Positions 1 to 10,357 of a stretch of DNA of 64,000 nt are shown piece by piece. Within the stretch, counting starts at the first letter, position 1. Each line of letters starts with the position of its first letter. The notes beneath the pieces are model-generated. The model was not told the DNA's origin. It searched no databases and worked only from the letters and a program-made list of their open reading frames with translations. The position numbers and the translations under genes are program-made. Where the stretch lies: assembly GCF_000381065.1 (NCBI RefSeq), contig NZ_KB905857.1, forward strand, positions 30,155 through 94,154, written 5' to 3'. This DNA comes from Propionispira raffinosivorans DSM 20765 (GTDB taxonomy: Bacteria; Bacillota; Negativicutes; Selenomonadales; Selenomonadaceae).

Positions 1-56
1 ACGATTTCTACCCCTTCTTCGACCAGACATTCAACAACGGCTTGTGCTCCCTTCAT
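1..56 (-). CDS. ilvB: Acetolactate synthase large subunit, N-terminal fragment
   Basis: Only the first 18 codons are inside the window; they read MKGAQAVVECLVEEGVEIV, the usual N-terminus of the thiamine-diphosphate-dependent large subunit of acetohydroxyacid synthase. A GGAGGT ribosome site lies just upstream. It is the last visible gene of the ilv-leu operon, 62 bases after leuB, and would pair with the IlvN regulatory subunit encoded at the other end of the same operon. Family assignment rests on this short stretch plus context. Confidence 0.8.
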   Translation of the reverse strand, partial: MKGAQAVVECLVEEGVEI

Positions 57-118
57 AAATCCACACCTCCAATCTATTTTCTGTATCACAATTTGAGTTT
101 TCAGAAACTGCTGCGTTT

Positions 119-1186
119 TTATATCCTATCCAAAATGGCTTGTGTCATTTCTTCTGTATTCGCTTTTTTAAAACCATCACGATATAAATCGATTGTTCTA
201 TACCCATCCAGCAATGCTTTTTCGACAGCTTTTTCAATGGCCAAAGCCGCTATTTCTGCAGAAAACGAATGTCTAAGCAGCATCGCTGCCGACAAGATGG
301 TGCCGATGGGATTGGCAATACCACGTCCCGCAATATCGGGTGCCGATCCATGGATTGGTTCATAAAGACTTGTACATTCGCCGATGCTTGCTGATGGCAT
401 CAAACCAATTGACCCGCCAAGCACGGCTGCTTCATCACTTAAAATATCACCAAATAAATTACCCGTAACAATTACATCAAACTCTGTCGGATGAATTGCG
501 AGCTGCATTGCACAATTATCTACATACATATCATTCGTTTTAACATCTGGATAGCTTGCTGCTACTTTGGCTGCAGTGCGGCGCCATAGACGTGAAGTCG
601 CTAAAACATTTGCTTTGTCAACAGATGTTACTTTATGATTTCGTTTTTGGGCTATTTCCATAGCAAGTTTCACAATGCGTTCAACTTCCGGCACACTATA
701 ATTTTCTAAATCCCAAGCGCGTTCAAAGCCGTCTTTCATTTCGGATTCACATTTGTCACCAAAATAAATTCCGCCAATTAGTTCGCGAACGATCACAATG
801 TCGATGCCACTGACAATTTCTTTTTTCAGCGGTGAATATTCCACTAAACAATCCATGACTTTTATCGGGCGCAGATTCGCATATAAACCAAGGGACTTAC
901 GTAACCCTAAAATAGCTTTTTCCGGACGAAGTGCCGGATCAACGTTATCCCACACCGCACCACCGACTGCACCAAACAACACTGCATCGGCAGCTTTAGC
1001 CGCTAAAATGGTTTTTTCTGGTAGTGGGGTTCCGTATAAATCATAAGCAGTCCCACCAGCGGCATGACTTTCAAAAGTTAAATCCAATTGGAATTTATCA
1101 GAAATCTTTTTCAAGACCAGCACCGCTGCATTGGTTATTTCTTCACCGATTCCATCACCGGGAATCACAACAATTTTTTTTGCCAT
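119..1186 (-). CDS. leuB: 3-isopropylmalate dehydrogenase
   Basis: Cytoplasmic NAD-dependent oxidative decarboxylation of 3-isopropylmalate in leucine synthesis. The 355-residue length is normal. The N-terminus has the family GDGIG motif (residues 10-14). The C-terminal half has the substrate and NAD segment YEPIHGSAPDIAG, and GNLFGDILSDEA lies before it with the metal-binding aspartates. An AAGGAG site precedes the ATG, which lies one base from the leuD stop, so translation is probably coupled. Third leu gene of the operon. Confidence 0.97.
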   Translation of the reverse strand: MAKKIVVIPGDGIGEEITNAAVLVLKKISDKFQLDLTFESHAAGGTAYDLYGTPLPEKTILAAKAADAVLFGAVGGAVWDNVDPALRPEKAILGLRKSLGLYANLRPIKVMDCLVEYSPLKKEIVSGIDIVIVRELIGGIYFGDKCESEMKDGFERAWDLENYSVPEVERIVKLAMEIAQKRNHKVTSVDKANVLATSRLWRRTAAKVAASYPDVKTNDMYVDNCAMQLAIHPTEFDVIVTGNLFGDILSDEAAVLGGSIGLMPSASIGECTSLYEPIHGSAPDIAGRGIANPIGTILSAAMLLRHSFSAEIAALAIEKAVEKALLDGYRTIDLYRDGFKKANTEEMTQAILDRI

Positions 1187-1187
1187 A

Positions 1188-1676
1188 TCATTTTTTCTCC
1201 TTGATATAGTTTATAAGCCCGCCTGCTTTCGCGATATCCTGAATAAATCCCGGCAGCGGCTGCGACTGAAACACATCCCCGGTACTCACGTTTTCTATCG
1301 TACCCGTTGCAATATTCACCCGCAGCTTGTCGCCAGCTTTAATTTTGGCAACCGCATCGCCAATTTCTAGAAGAGGTAATCCAATGTTAATGCCATTTCG
1401 ATAAAAAATTCGAGCGAAATTTGCGGCAATAATGACTGGAACCCCTGATGCTTTGATTGCAATCGGAGCATGCTCTCTGGACGATCCACAGCCAAAATTT
1501 TTGCCGCCAACCATAATATCCCCAGCTTGTACAGTTTGGGCAAACGTTTCATCAATATCAACCATACAATGACTGGCTAGTTCCTGTGGATCAAATGAAT
1601 TTAAATATCGCGCCGGAATAATTACATCTGTATCTATGTTGTCGCCATAGCGCCAAACTTTTCCTTCTATTTCCAT
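1188..1676 (-). CDS. leuD: 3-isopropylmalate dehydratase small subunit
   Basis: Small (swivelling-domain) subunit of isopropylmalate isomerase, partner of LeuC. With the chosen start MEIEGKVWRYGDNID the product is 162 residues, typical of the short bacterial LeuD. The substrate loop GCGSSREHAP is present. The frame is open nine codons further upstream, but that start would overlap leuC and has no ribosome site, while GAGGAGG sits at the right distance from the ATG at 1676. It lies between leuC and leuB. Confidence 0.96.
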   Translation of the reverse strand: MEIEGKVWRYGDNIDTDVIIPARYLNSFDPQELASHCMVDIDETFAQTVQAGDIMVGGKNFGCGSSREHAPIAIKASGVPVIIAANFARIFYRNGINIGLPLLEIGDAVAKIKAGDKLRVNIATGTIENVSTGDVFQSQPLPGFIQDIAKAGGLINYIKEKK

Positions 1677-1680
1677 TTTA

Positions 1681-2937
1681 TTAAACCTCCTCTGGTGTGG
1701 CAATTCTGCCTAAAATTGCGCTTGCTGCCGCTACATGTGGACCAGCCAGATATACTTCGCTATCTACATGCCCCATGCGGCCTCTAAAATTACGGTTTGT
1801 CGTTGATACACAGCGTTCGCCCGCCGCCAGAATCCCCATGTGTCCACCCATGCATGGACCGCAGGTAGGCGTACTCACAGCAGCTCCAGCATGAATGAAT
1901 ATTTCAATATAACCAAGCTTCATGGCATCAAGATATACCTGCTGACTCCCTGGAATAACAATGCATCGTACATCTTTATGTACTTGATGACCTTTCAGTA
2001 TATCCGCTGCATTTTTCAAGTCTTCCAACCGTCCATTTGTACACGAACCAATTACCACCTGATCAATTTTAATTTCACCTATATCGGCAACCTGTTTTGT
2101 GTTTCCCGGCAAATGAGGGAAGGCTACGACAGGTTTCAGCTGGGAGAGATTGATTTCAACCGTTCGCACATACTGTGCATCGGCATCCGATACAACGATT
2201 TCATATGGTTTCGTTACCCGATCTTTGATGTATTCAAGGGTCTTTTCATCGACGGGAAATATACCATTTTTCCCGCCCGCTTCAATTGCCATATTCGCAA
2301 TTGTAAAACGATCTGCCATCGACAAAGAATCAAGACCCTCACCCGTAAATTCCAGAGCCTGGTACCTCGCTCCATCCACGCCGATCTTACCAATCAAAGT
2401 TAAGATAACGTCTTTTCCATTAATCCCTTTTGGACGGCTGCCTGTTAATTTGACCTGAATCGTCTCAGGAACTTTAAACCAAGCTTCCCCTGTTGCCAAG
2501 GCCACACCAAGATCTGTAGTCCCCACACCAGTTGAAAAACCGCCTAGAGCCCCATACGTACAAGTATGGGAATCTGCACCAATAGTAAGCATACCAGGTG
2601 CCACCAAACCCTTTTCTGGTAAAATAACATGTTCGATCCCCATGCGACCTACTTCAAAATAATTTACGATCTTATGCTGCTTAGCAAAAGTACGCACGGC
2701 CTTTGCGAGATCTGCCGTTTTTATATCTTTATTTGGTGTAAAATGGTCCGGCACCAAAGCAATTTTCGTATTATCAAAAACCGGTTTGCCGATTTTTTCA
2801 AATTCTTTAATCGATGGTGGTGCCGTAATATCATTCGCCAAAACCATATCAAGCTTACAATTAATTAATTGTCCTGGCACAACAGACTCGAGTCCAGCAT
2901 GTTTTGCCAAGATTTTTTCAGTCATATTCATTCCCAT
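1681..2937 (-). CDS. leuC: 3-isopropylmalate dehydratase large subunit
   Basis: Aconitase-family [4Fe-4S] enzyme that with LeuD isomerises 2- to 3-isopropylmalate. The 418-residue length fits the shorter HacA/LeuC2 type rather than the 465-residue enterobacterial type. The cluster ligands are visible in IGSCTNGR and in CGPCMGGH, and the [12 protein letters not shown] segment is intact. An AGGAGGG site stands 8 bases before the first ATG; two more ATGs follow within five codons. A gap of about 120 bases separates it from ilvC; leuA is not there. Confidence 0.96.
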   Translation of the reverse strand: MGMNMTEKILAKHAGLESVVPGQLINCKLDMVLANDITAPPSIKEFEKIGKPVFDNTKIALVPDHFTPNKDIKTADLAKAVRTFAKQHKIVNYFEVGRMGIEHVILPEKGLVAPGMLTIGADSHTCTYGALGGFSTGVGTTDLGVALATGEAWFKVPETIQVKLTGSRPKGINGKDVILTLIGKIGVDGARYQALEFTGEGLDSLSMADRFTIANMAIEAGGKNGIFPVDEKTLEYIKDRVTKPYEIVVSDADAQYVRTVEINLSQLKPVVAFPHLPGNTKQVADIGEIKIDQVVIGSCTNGRLEDLKNAADILKGHQVHKDVRCIVIPGSQQVYLDAMKLGYIEIFIHAGAAVSTPTCGPCMGGHMGILAAGERCVSTTNRNFRGRMGHVDSEVYLAGPHVAAASAILGRIATPEEV

Positions 2938-3056
2938 GTATGAAACCCTCCTAATAGCTTTTCTTAGAAAAACCGGCCTACACTCCCATACGATATGTAA
3001 GCGTAAGCCGATTCAAATTCAATTCCTGCATCGTCAAATTTTATAGCAAACAGAAC

Positions 3057-4575
<1,519 letters not shown>

Positions 4576-4605
4576 GTGTCACCCTCCCTCTCAAAAAAAG
4601 ATAAT

Positions 4606-4649
4606 AAAAAGCCCCTACCGGCACGTTTTACGTCATGCCAGCAGGGGCG
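4606..4649 (-). terminator. T-box-controlled attenuator hairpin
   Basis: On the minus strand a GC-rich hairpin (GCCCCT...AGGGGC arms with an inner ACGT/ACGT part) ends in TTTTT, about 30 bases before ilvN. It is the terminator alternative to the T-box antiterminator. Confidence 0.9.
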
Positions 4650-4858
4650 GATATTCCGCGGTACCACCCTACATTATACTCAATGTCTCTAATAGACTTC
4701 CATTAACGCTGAAAAACGTTTGTGCCTCCTGTAAAAACAATCGACACAAAAGCTCCGGGGCGAAGTCAAGCATTCAAATCCTACCGATTTACAGCAACCA
4801 TCGGCTCTCTGCAAGGAATTAAAAAATACTTTTTACCCTCTCATCACTGCTATTTTTC
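4606..4858 (-). promoter_or_regulatory. T-box leader of the ilv-leu operon
   Basis: The minus strand carries the T-box sequence GGGTGGTACCGCG (4657-4670), a stem I with AGAGAGCCGATGGTTG-like distal loop (around 4785-4812), a CGCCCCGGAGC stretch and a downstream intrinsic terminator. T-box RNAs read through when an uncharged tRNA pairs with the specifier and the UGGN bulge. The specifier is not certain: the region 4765-4778 reads GAATGCTTGAC, where TTG followed by AC would mean leucine. That fits the operon but is only a candidate. Confidence 0.93.
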
Positions 4859-4859
4859 T

Positions 4860-4888
4860 ATTGTACTACACATTTATGTGAAAATCAA
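4860..4888 (-). promoter_or_regulatory. Sigma-A-type promoter of the ilv-leu operon
   Basis: TTGATT and TACAAT with a 17-base spacer, placed so that transcription would start just before T-box stem I. The spacer holds an inverted repeat CACAT-TT-ATGTG (4869-4880). A second TTGACA/TAATAA pair lies further upstream (4915-4942). The rest of the gap to the asparaginase gene (4889-5130) is AT-rich and holds only its terminator. Confidence 0.6.
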
Positions 4889-5041
4889 TGTGTAATATCG
4901 TAACCATGTATACATTATTACAGTATTTATAATATTTGTCAATCAATTTTTGTAACTTTTTATTTAATATATATACACACAAGAAAAAAACATACGTCAC
5001 AAATGGAAAATAAGCCATACAGCAACGCTATTCTTGTATAA

Positions 5042-5088
5042 AAAAACTGCAATGACAAGTCTCATTCAACTTGCCACTACAGTTTTTG
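5042..5088 (-). terminator. Terminator after the asparaginase gene
   Basis: Long hairpin with AAAAACTG/CAGTTTTT outer arms and ACAAGT/ACTTG inner arms; the minus-strand side runs into a T-tract. It ends the ansB transcript and may also work on the plus strand. Confidence 0.8.
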
Positions 5089-5131
5089 TGTTAAATTTGT
5101 ATTCTACTTTATTTTTAATAAAACTTTCATA

Positions 5132-6208
5132 TTAATATTCGTTAAACATTTTTTGAATTTCAGCTAAATTTGAGGTTTTTGTTAAAGCAAGCGATAATAA
5201 AATGCGCGCTTTTTGTGGACTCAAAGAATCTCCATTTAAGAAATGTTCATCGATATAAGACTGTTCCGCATCAATTACTGTTCCATTACCAACCCGTGAG
5301 CTGCGTACAACTACAATTCCTTTAGCGGCTGCTTTAGCCAAGGCTGCTTCCGCATTTTTATGGATGCTTCCATTGCCAGTCCCTGCATAAATAATACCTT
5401 TTGCCCCAGCTGCTACTGCTGCATCAACAAAGATACCATCATCATCGGCGTGTCCATAAATAACTTTTACGTAAGGAAGCTGTGCTAGGTTTTTCGTCGT
5501 AAATTCACTGTCAGCGGTATGGCGACGCGTGCTTTCACGATAAAATTCTGGTTTACCATCATTAATATATCCCAAGAAACCAAGTTCTGGTGCCTTAAAT
5601 GTGCTTACACTTGTTGTATTCGTTTTCGTCACATCACGTGCTCCGTTGATTTCGTCATTCATCGCTACTAAAACACCTTTACCAACAGCTGCTTTGTTTG
5701 CTGCAACGCGGACTGCATTCAATAGATTCATCGGACCATCGGCGCTGATTGCTGTTGCCGGACGCATCGAGCCAACTAAAACAACCGGTTTATTGCTTTT
5801 TACGGTCAAATTCAAGAAATATGCCGTTTCTTCTAATGTGTCCGTACCATGTGTAATGACAATACCATCTACACTGTCATCAGCCAGCAATACATTGATT
5901 CGTTTCGCTAAGGTCAGCCAGATTTCATTTGTCATATCTTTACTATCAATACTACAGATTTGTTCACCTGAAACATTTGCGTACTGTTTGACTTCTGGTA
6001 CGGCATTGATCAACACATCAATACCCAAAGCTCCCGCTTTATAGCCAGTTGTGGCTGTTGCTGAAGCAGCACTGCCGGCAATTGTACCACCAGTGGCCAA
6101 TATTTTAATATTGGGCAATTTGTTTGCTGTTTCTGCTGCGAATCCACTCTGCACCCCAAAAACCATTACCAATAAGGCCATAAGAATAATACCTACACTT
6201 TTTTTCAA
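5132..6208 (-). CDS. ansB: Type II (exported) L-asparaginase
   Basis: Hydrolyses L-asparagine to aspartate and ammonia outside the cytoplasm. It has an N-terminal signal peptide (lysines, hydrophobic core, likely cleavage after GFAA). Both catalytic threonine motifs are present: TGGTIAG near the mature N-terminus and HGTDTLEET. The frame opens at a GTG (6217), but AAGGGG overlaps it; TTG codons at 6211 and 6208 have a proper spacing, so TTG at 6208 was chosen. It follows the DASS carrier by about 110 bases in the same direction, suggesting joint use of asparagine and C4-dicarboxylates. Confidence 0.93.
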   Translation of the reverse strand: MKKSVGIILMALLVMVFGVQSGFAAETANKLPNIKILATGGTIAGSAASATATTGYKAGALGIDVLINAVPEVKQYANVSGEQICSIDSKDMTNEIWLTLAKRINVLLADDSVDGIVITHGTDTLEETAYFLNLTVKSNKPVVLVGSMRPATAISADGPMNLLNAVRVAANKAAVGKGVLVAMNDEINGARDVTKTNTTSVSTFKAPELGFLGYINDGKPEFYRESTRRHTADSEFTTKNLAQLPYVKVIYGHADDDGIFVDAAVAAGAKGIIYAGTGNGSIHKNAEAALAKAAAKGIVVVRSSRVGNGTVIDAEQSYIDEHFLNGDSLSPQKARILLSLALTKTSNLAEIQKMFNEY

Positions 6209-6317
6209 CAAGAACACCCCTTTTATTTTTTATATCTTACACATTATATAGAACGAAGTAAAAAATTGCGCTCTGTTGGTCCATTTGTTAGCAGACAATC
6301 TTTTTCCGTTTTATATA

Positions 6318-7802
6318 TTAAAACAATCCCAGCACTTTCATCCATGGCAAACCGATACATAACCAGACAAAAAGATGCAGTGTCGTTATGATAAAACCAA
6401 TTCTCCACCATTGTCCTTGCGGCATATAATTTGAGCCAAAAAATATCGGTGTAACACCACAACCGTAATGCGTCAATAAAGAGCAGCTGTTTGCGAGTGC
6501 ACCAAAAAGAATCAAGACACCAAGTACCGGAGCACCAGCGGCAACTAAAATTGTTGCAAAAGCACCAAACAAGGCCATAATATGAGCACTATTACTTGCC
6601 AGACCATAATGTACATACGTATAGACAATCGCCAAGATAACCAACATAAACAGCCATGATGTGCCTTCCATTTGTTGACCAACCGTGCCAGCAAACCAAG
6701 TCATCAGACCGAGCTTTGACAAAAAAGCCGCCATATTGACTAAAACACCCATCCAAACCAATACATCCCATGCACCTTTTTGGTTTAGAACATCTGCCCA
6801 GTCAATGATCTTCGTAATAAGCATCGCTGAAAGACCTAACAGCGCCACAAACGCTGAGTCAATCCCATGAATGGAACTCGTTGCCCACAGAACTAAAGCA
6901 CACAAGAAAATTCCGCAGAGCATTTTTTCCGCTAAACTCATTGAACCCATTTCTTCAAGTTCTTTTTTCGCCATAACTTTTGTTTCTGGCGTTTCTTTAA
7001 GTTCCGGATTGATCAGTTTATATAAAACCCATGGTGTCGCTACGGACAAAATCAATCCCGGAACGATACAAGCAGCAAACCATGCCAGCCAGCTGACATC
7101 AACGCCGAACATTTCTTTGGATAAAGTAACAACCAACACGTTATTCGATGCACCCGTTAAAAAAATACAAGCACTCGTAATAACGGCACAATAGGAACTA
7201 AAAATCAAAAAAGCACCCGTTCTTTTATTTTTTTCCGAATCAGGTTCCGAGCCAATGGCTGAACAAATGCTACGCACGATCGGATAAATAATACCGCCCC
7301 CACGTGCTGTATTGGAAGGTGTAAATGGTGCTACAATAAAATCAGCTACAGAAAGCACATATGCTACATTTAATGTGCTGCCACCGAAACGACTCAATAA
7401 AACATAAGCGATTCTTTTGCCAAGTCCTGTTTTAATAAACCCTTCGGCAAACATAAATGCCGATACAATAAGCCATATCGTTCCATTACTAAAGCCAGCC
7501 AAAGCTTCAGATGGTGTCAATACACCAAGAACCACCAGCATTGTACAGGCGATAATGGATACAGCACCAATCGATAAAGGTTGCAACACAAATCCCGCAA
7601 TCGTTGCCACAAAAATAGCGAGTAAATGCCACGCTTGTGGTTTAACTCCGTTTGGAATTGGCAAAAACCAAATTAGAGCTCCAATCAAAACACATAAAAG
7701 ACCTTTTCCTAAACTACCGCGCAAAAAACTTTTTTTTGCGCTTTGACCAGCCGCTATCGTCCCAGTCTGGGACACCGGCATTGCTTTCATTTTTCCAGCC
7801 AT
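6318..7802 (-). CDS. DASS-family dicarboxylate/anion:sodium symporter
   Basis: Multi-pass inner-membrane carrier of the divalent anion:sodium symporter (CitT/TtdT/SLC13) family, 494 residues. Family signatures seen are SNTARGGGIIYPIV near residue 165 and the C-terminal HYGCGVTPIFFG. Likely substrates are C4-dicarboxylates (fumarate, malate, succinate, tartrate); which one cannot be read from sequence. Start at 7802 is supported by AGGAGG seven bases upstream; the 18 upstream codons look like leader. It lies upstream of ansB and divergent from the two-component pair, which probably controls it. Confidence 0.9.
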   Translation of the reverse strand: MAGKMKAMPVSQTGTIAAGQSAKKSFLRGSLGKGLLCVLIGALIWFLPIPNGVKPQAWHLLAIFVATIAGFVLQPLSIGAVSIIACTMLVVLGVLTPSEALAGFSNGTIWLIVSAFMFAEGFIKTGLGKRIAYVLLSRFGGSTLNVAYVLSVADFIVAPFTPSNTARGGGIIYPIVRSICSAIGSEPDSEKNKRTGAFLIFSSYCAVITSACIFLTGASNNVLVVTLSKEMFGVDVSWLAWFAACIVPGLILSVATPWVLYKLINPELKETPETKVMAKKELEEMGSMSLAEKMLCGIFLCALVLWATSSIHGIDSAFVALLGLSAMLITKIIDWADVLNQKGAWDVLVWMGVLVNMAAFLSKLGLMTWFAGTVGQQMEGTSWLFMLVILAIVYTYVHYGLASNSAHIMALFGAFATILVAAGAPVLGVLILFGALANSCSLLTHYGCGVTPIFFGSNYMPQGQWWRIGFIITTLHLFVWLCIGLPWMKVLGLF

Positions 7803-8068
7803 AATATTTCCTCCTAATAAATCTAAAGAATATAATACGATAATGTACAATCTCAATATACTAAGAGGTCTATAGAATCCGACAAGAAACTAAGTAAAAA
7901 TTTTCTGACTATTTTTATATAATATCTTATCATTAATAACAAGTATGTATATTGATACATTTAATAAATATATTATATGTAAATAAGAAGCATAGCCACA
8001 AATTTCTATTTCATGCTATAATTGAGCTAATGATTTTTTCTTATATTATTTTATCATTGAGGTTATTT

Positions 8069-9355
8069 ATGAAACAACATCGAAATCTAATACTTTTTGC
8101 ATTAATGCTCTTGCTCGTTCCGCTTGCAGGTGAACCAAAATTTCACCCATTTACAGGGGATCTTGCTTCTTTCCGCGTTAGTTTTGGCTCACCACTCTTT
8201 TTACTATTTTTGCTTTGGCTCCGTAATGTTCCTTTTGTTGTATCCGGTTTTTCTGTTGGGTTAGCTGTTACAATATTTCGAATTTTCCTTGATCTATGGA
8301 CTACGACAATTTCATTTTCCACGAGTTTGGGGCTGCACGGACCGACATTTTTCTATTATTTGACGTATGCCGCTTGTTTTCATATCCCTAAATTTAATGC
8401 AGCACTCTACAATAAAGCGCTGCAAATTGCCGGTTGGTCCATTCTAGCCGAAATCGCTGCCAGCATTGCTGAACTTACTATGACAAGCATCTATGCCAGC
8501 AGTGATTTCAATATAACACTTTCGGTTCTGATCAAAATATCCGCGATTGCATTCTTACGCTGTTTCTTTATCTTAAGTTTTTTCTTCCTGACACAAATTT
8601 ATCAGGCTGAAACAAGGGCTAACCATGAACATCAGCAAAAGCAGCACATGCTGCTTTTGATCTCCAATCTATATGAAGAAGTAATCCAACTGAATAAATC
8701 ACAAAAGAATGCCGAAGCGGTTACCCTTAATTGTTATAAAATCTATGAAAATTTGCAGGATCAAGCTACGATAATCGACCCGACAAAATTAGCCAGTGAA
8801 ATTTTAAGCATTGCTGGTCAAGTCCACGAAATCAAAAAAGACAACCAGCGAATCTACGCAGGGCTCCGTCAGTTAACCAATAACCGTGAACTAAAAGATT
8901 ATATGCCAACGACTGCACTTGTTGATCTCATTATAGAATCAAATCGCAAATATGCTAAGGCTTTACAAAAAGAAATCACCTTCACCAGTCACGTCGACCC
9001 GCAGCTCCCGGCCTTGCATGTGTATACAGTATTATCTTTGGTAAATAATTTAGTTGCAAATGCCGTAGAAGCAATCGAGAAATCTGGTACCATTGAACTT
9101 CATTTTACCAAAATGGCTGATATGATAAAAATACAGATTTCGGACACTGGCATAGGTATTTCACCGCAAAAAGTACCGTTACTCTTTAAACCTGGTTATA
9201 CAACAAAATTCGACTCGATAGGCAATCCATCGACGGGAGTTGGTCTTGCTTATGTAAAACATCTCACGGAAGAACTGCATGGAAATATAATTGTAACGGT
9301 TGAAGATAAGACCTCTTTTCTCTTATCAATCCCTTTACTAAATTTGAAAGGATGA
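8069..9355 (+). CDS. Membrane sensor histidine kinase, GlnK-like
   Basis: Sensor kinase with an N-terminal membrane domain of about five helices (residues 1-175) and no obvious large extracytoplasmic domain. A short coiled region follows, then a GHKL kinase core: phospho-acceptor His253 in QVHEIKKD, N-box NNLVANAVEA, G1 DTGIGIS and G2 GVGLAYVKHL. The HEIKKD type of H-box and the linked YcbB-domain regulator resemble B. subtilis GlnK/GlnL, a glutamine-sensing pair. Start at 8069 (GAGG upstream); the longer frame starts in AT-rich non-coding sequence, after which a TATAAT (8017-8022) may be the -10. Signal sensed is inferred only. Confidence 0.85.
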   Translation: MKQHRNLILFALMLLLVPLAGEPKFHPFTGDLASFRVSFGSPLFLLFLLWLRNVPFVVSGFSVGLAVTIFRIFLDLWTTTISFSTSLGLHGPTFFYYLTYAACFHIPKFNAALYNKALQIAGWSILAEIAASIAELTMTSIYASSDFNITLSVLIKISAIAFLRCFFILSFFFLTQIYQAETRANHEHQQKQHMLLLISNLYEEVIQLNKSQKNAEAVTLNCYKIYENLQDQATIIDPTKLASEILSIAGQVHEIKKDNQRIYAGLRQLTNNRELKDYMPTTALVDLIIESNRKYAKALQKEITFTSHVDPQLPALHVYTVLSLVNNLVANAVEAIEKSGTIELHFTKMADMIKIQISDTGIGISPQKVPLLFKPGYTTKFDSIGNPSTGVGLAYVKHLTEELHGNIIVTVEDKTSFLLSIPLLNLKG

Positions 9356-9364
9356 TTCCCTTTT

Positions 9365-10291
9365 ATGCGTTTTATGATTGTGGATGACGATGAAGTCATC
9401 CGTACGATGCTCTCAGACATCATTGAAGATTATGACCTTGGTGAAATTGCGGGCGAAGCTGACAACGGTTCGCTGATTGATACAGCTTTGCTGGAAAGGA
9501 AAAAAATCGATATATTAGTAATTGATATGCTCATGCCGATACGCGATGGTGTACAAACGGTAAAATCAATCAAAGCCGATTTTACAGGAAAGATCATCAT
9601 GTTATCACAAGTTGAAAACAAAGAAATGATTGGCAATGCCTATAGTTTAGGTGTCGATTACTATATTACCAAACCAATCAACCGTAATGAAGTTGTTAGT
9701 GTCATCCGAGCGGTCAGTGAACACATGCAGCTTAAAAATCTTGTTCACAATATCGAAAAAAATCTTCATACGGCTTTACGATCCAATCATTCTGCCGAAA
9801 TAGCTAATACGATAAGACATACGCCCCTGCCGCTGACCATTCGACAAAAAGGCGAAATGATGTTAACAGAAATGGGTATTGGCGGTGAAAAAGGCTGTAA
9901 AGATCTTTTGGATATCCTGCAATTTTTACAAAAACAGGAACAGGAAACTCTAATGCAAAAAGATTTTCCCTCACTTAAAATTATATTCACAAAAATTGCC
10001 GAAGCAAAACTAGGCCAGGAAAATACAATTGAAATTCAGAAAGAATACAAAGCTTTGGAGCAACGTTTGCGCCGCACCATTTTTCAAGCTCTGGTTAATC
10101 TTGCCTCAATGGGCATCATTGATTATGCAAATCCAAAGTTCGAGGAATATGCTGCCAAATTTTTTGATTTTACGGAAGTACGTAAAATTATGCTGACTCT
10201 CGAAAGCAACGAAAAAGTAAATATGTCGCAGATTCATATCAATAGTAAAAAATTCATCAAAGTATTATTTATGGAAGCGAAAAAAGATTGA
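9365..10291 (+). CDS. Response regulator with YcbB-type output domain, GlnL-like
   Basis: Receiver domain (residues 1-125) with the acidic pocket VDDDE, phospho-acceptor Asp54 in IDMLMP and the conserved lysine in YYITKP. The C-terminal part (about 160-300) matches the YcbB/GlnL-type output region, rich in helices with LEQRLRRTIFQALVNLASMG. Length 308 is close to GlnL (about 314). It starts 9 bases after the kinase stop, so the two are co-transcribed. In B. subtilis the homologous pair controls glutaminase and glutamine uptake; here the neighbours are an asparaginase and an anion carrier, the presumed targets. Confidence 0.85.
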   Translation: MRFMIVDDDEVIRTMLSDIIEDYDLGEIAGEADNGSLIDTALLERKKIDILVIDMLMPIRDGVQTVKSIKADFTGKIIMLSQVENKEMIGNAYSLGVDYYITKPINRNEVVSVIRAVSEHMQLKNLVHNIEKNLHTALRSNHSAEIANTIRHTPLPLTIRQKGEMMLTEMGIGGEKGCKDLLDILQFLQKQEQETLMQKDFPSLKIIFTKIAEAKLGQENTIEIQKEYKALEQRLRRTIFQALVNLASMGIIDYANPKFEEYAAKFFDFTEVRKIMLTLESNEKVNMSQIHINSKKFIKVLFMEAKKD

Positions 10292-10300
10292 TTCACCACA

Positions 10301-10347
10301 AAAAGGCACACAATTTCAAACCAATAATTTGAGATCGTGTGCCTTTT
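10301..10347. terminator. Bidirectional terminator between convergent genes
   Basis: AAAAGGCACAC and GTGTGCCTTTT arms with an inner TTTCAAA/TTTGAGA pairing. T-tracts occur on both strands, so it can end the regulator transcript (+) and the GH1 transcript (-). Confidence 0.85.
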
Positions 10348-10357
10348 ATTTTATGTC

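Noticed and set aside
2938..3056. Open frame continuing past the ilvC stop (about 30 codons to a TAA), possible leuA relic
   Set aside because: No start codon or ribosome site in that frame and no likeness to LeuA; treated as non-coding gap.
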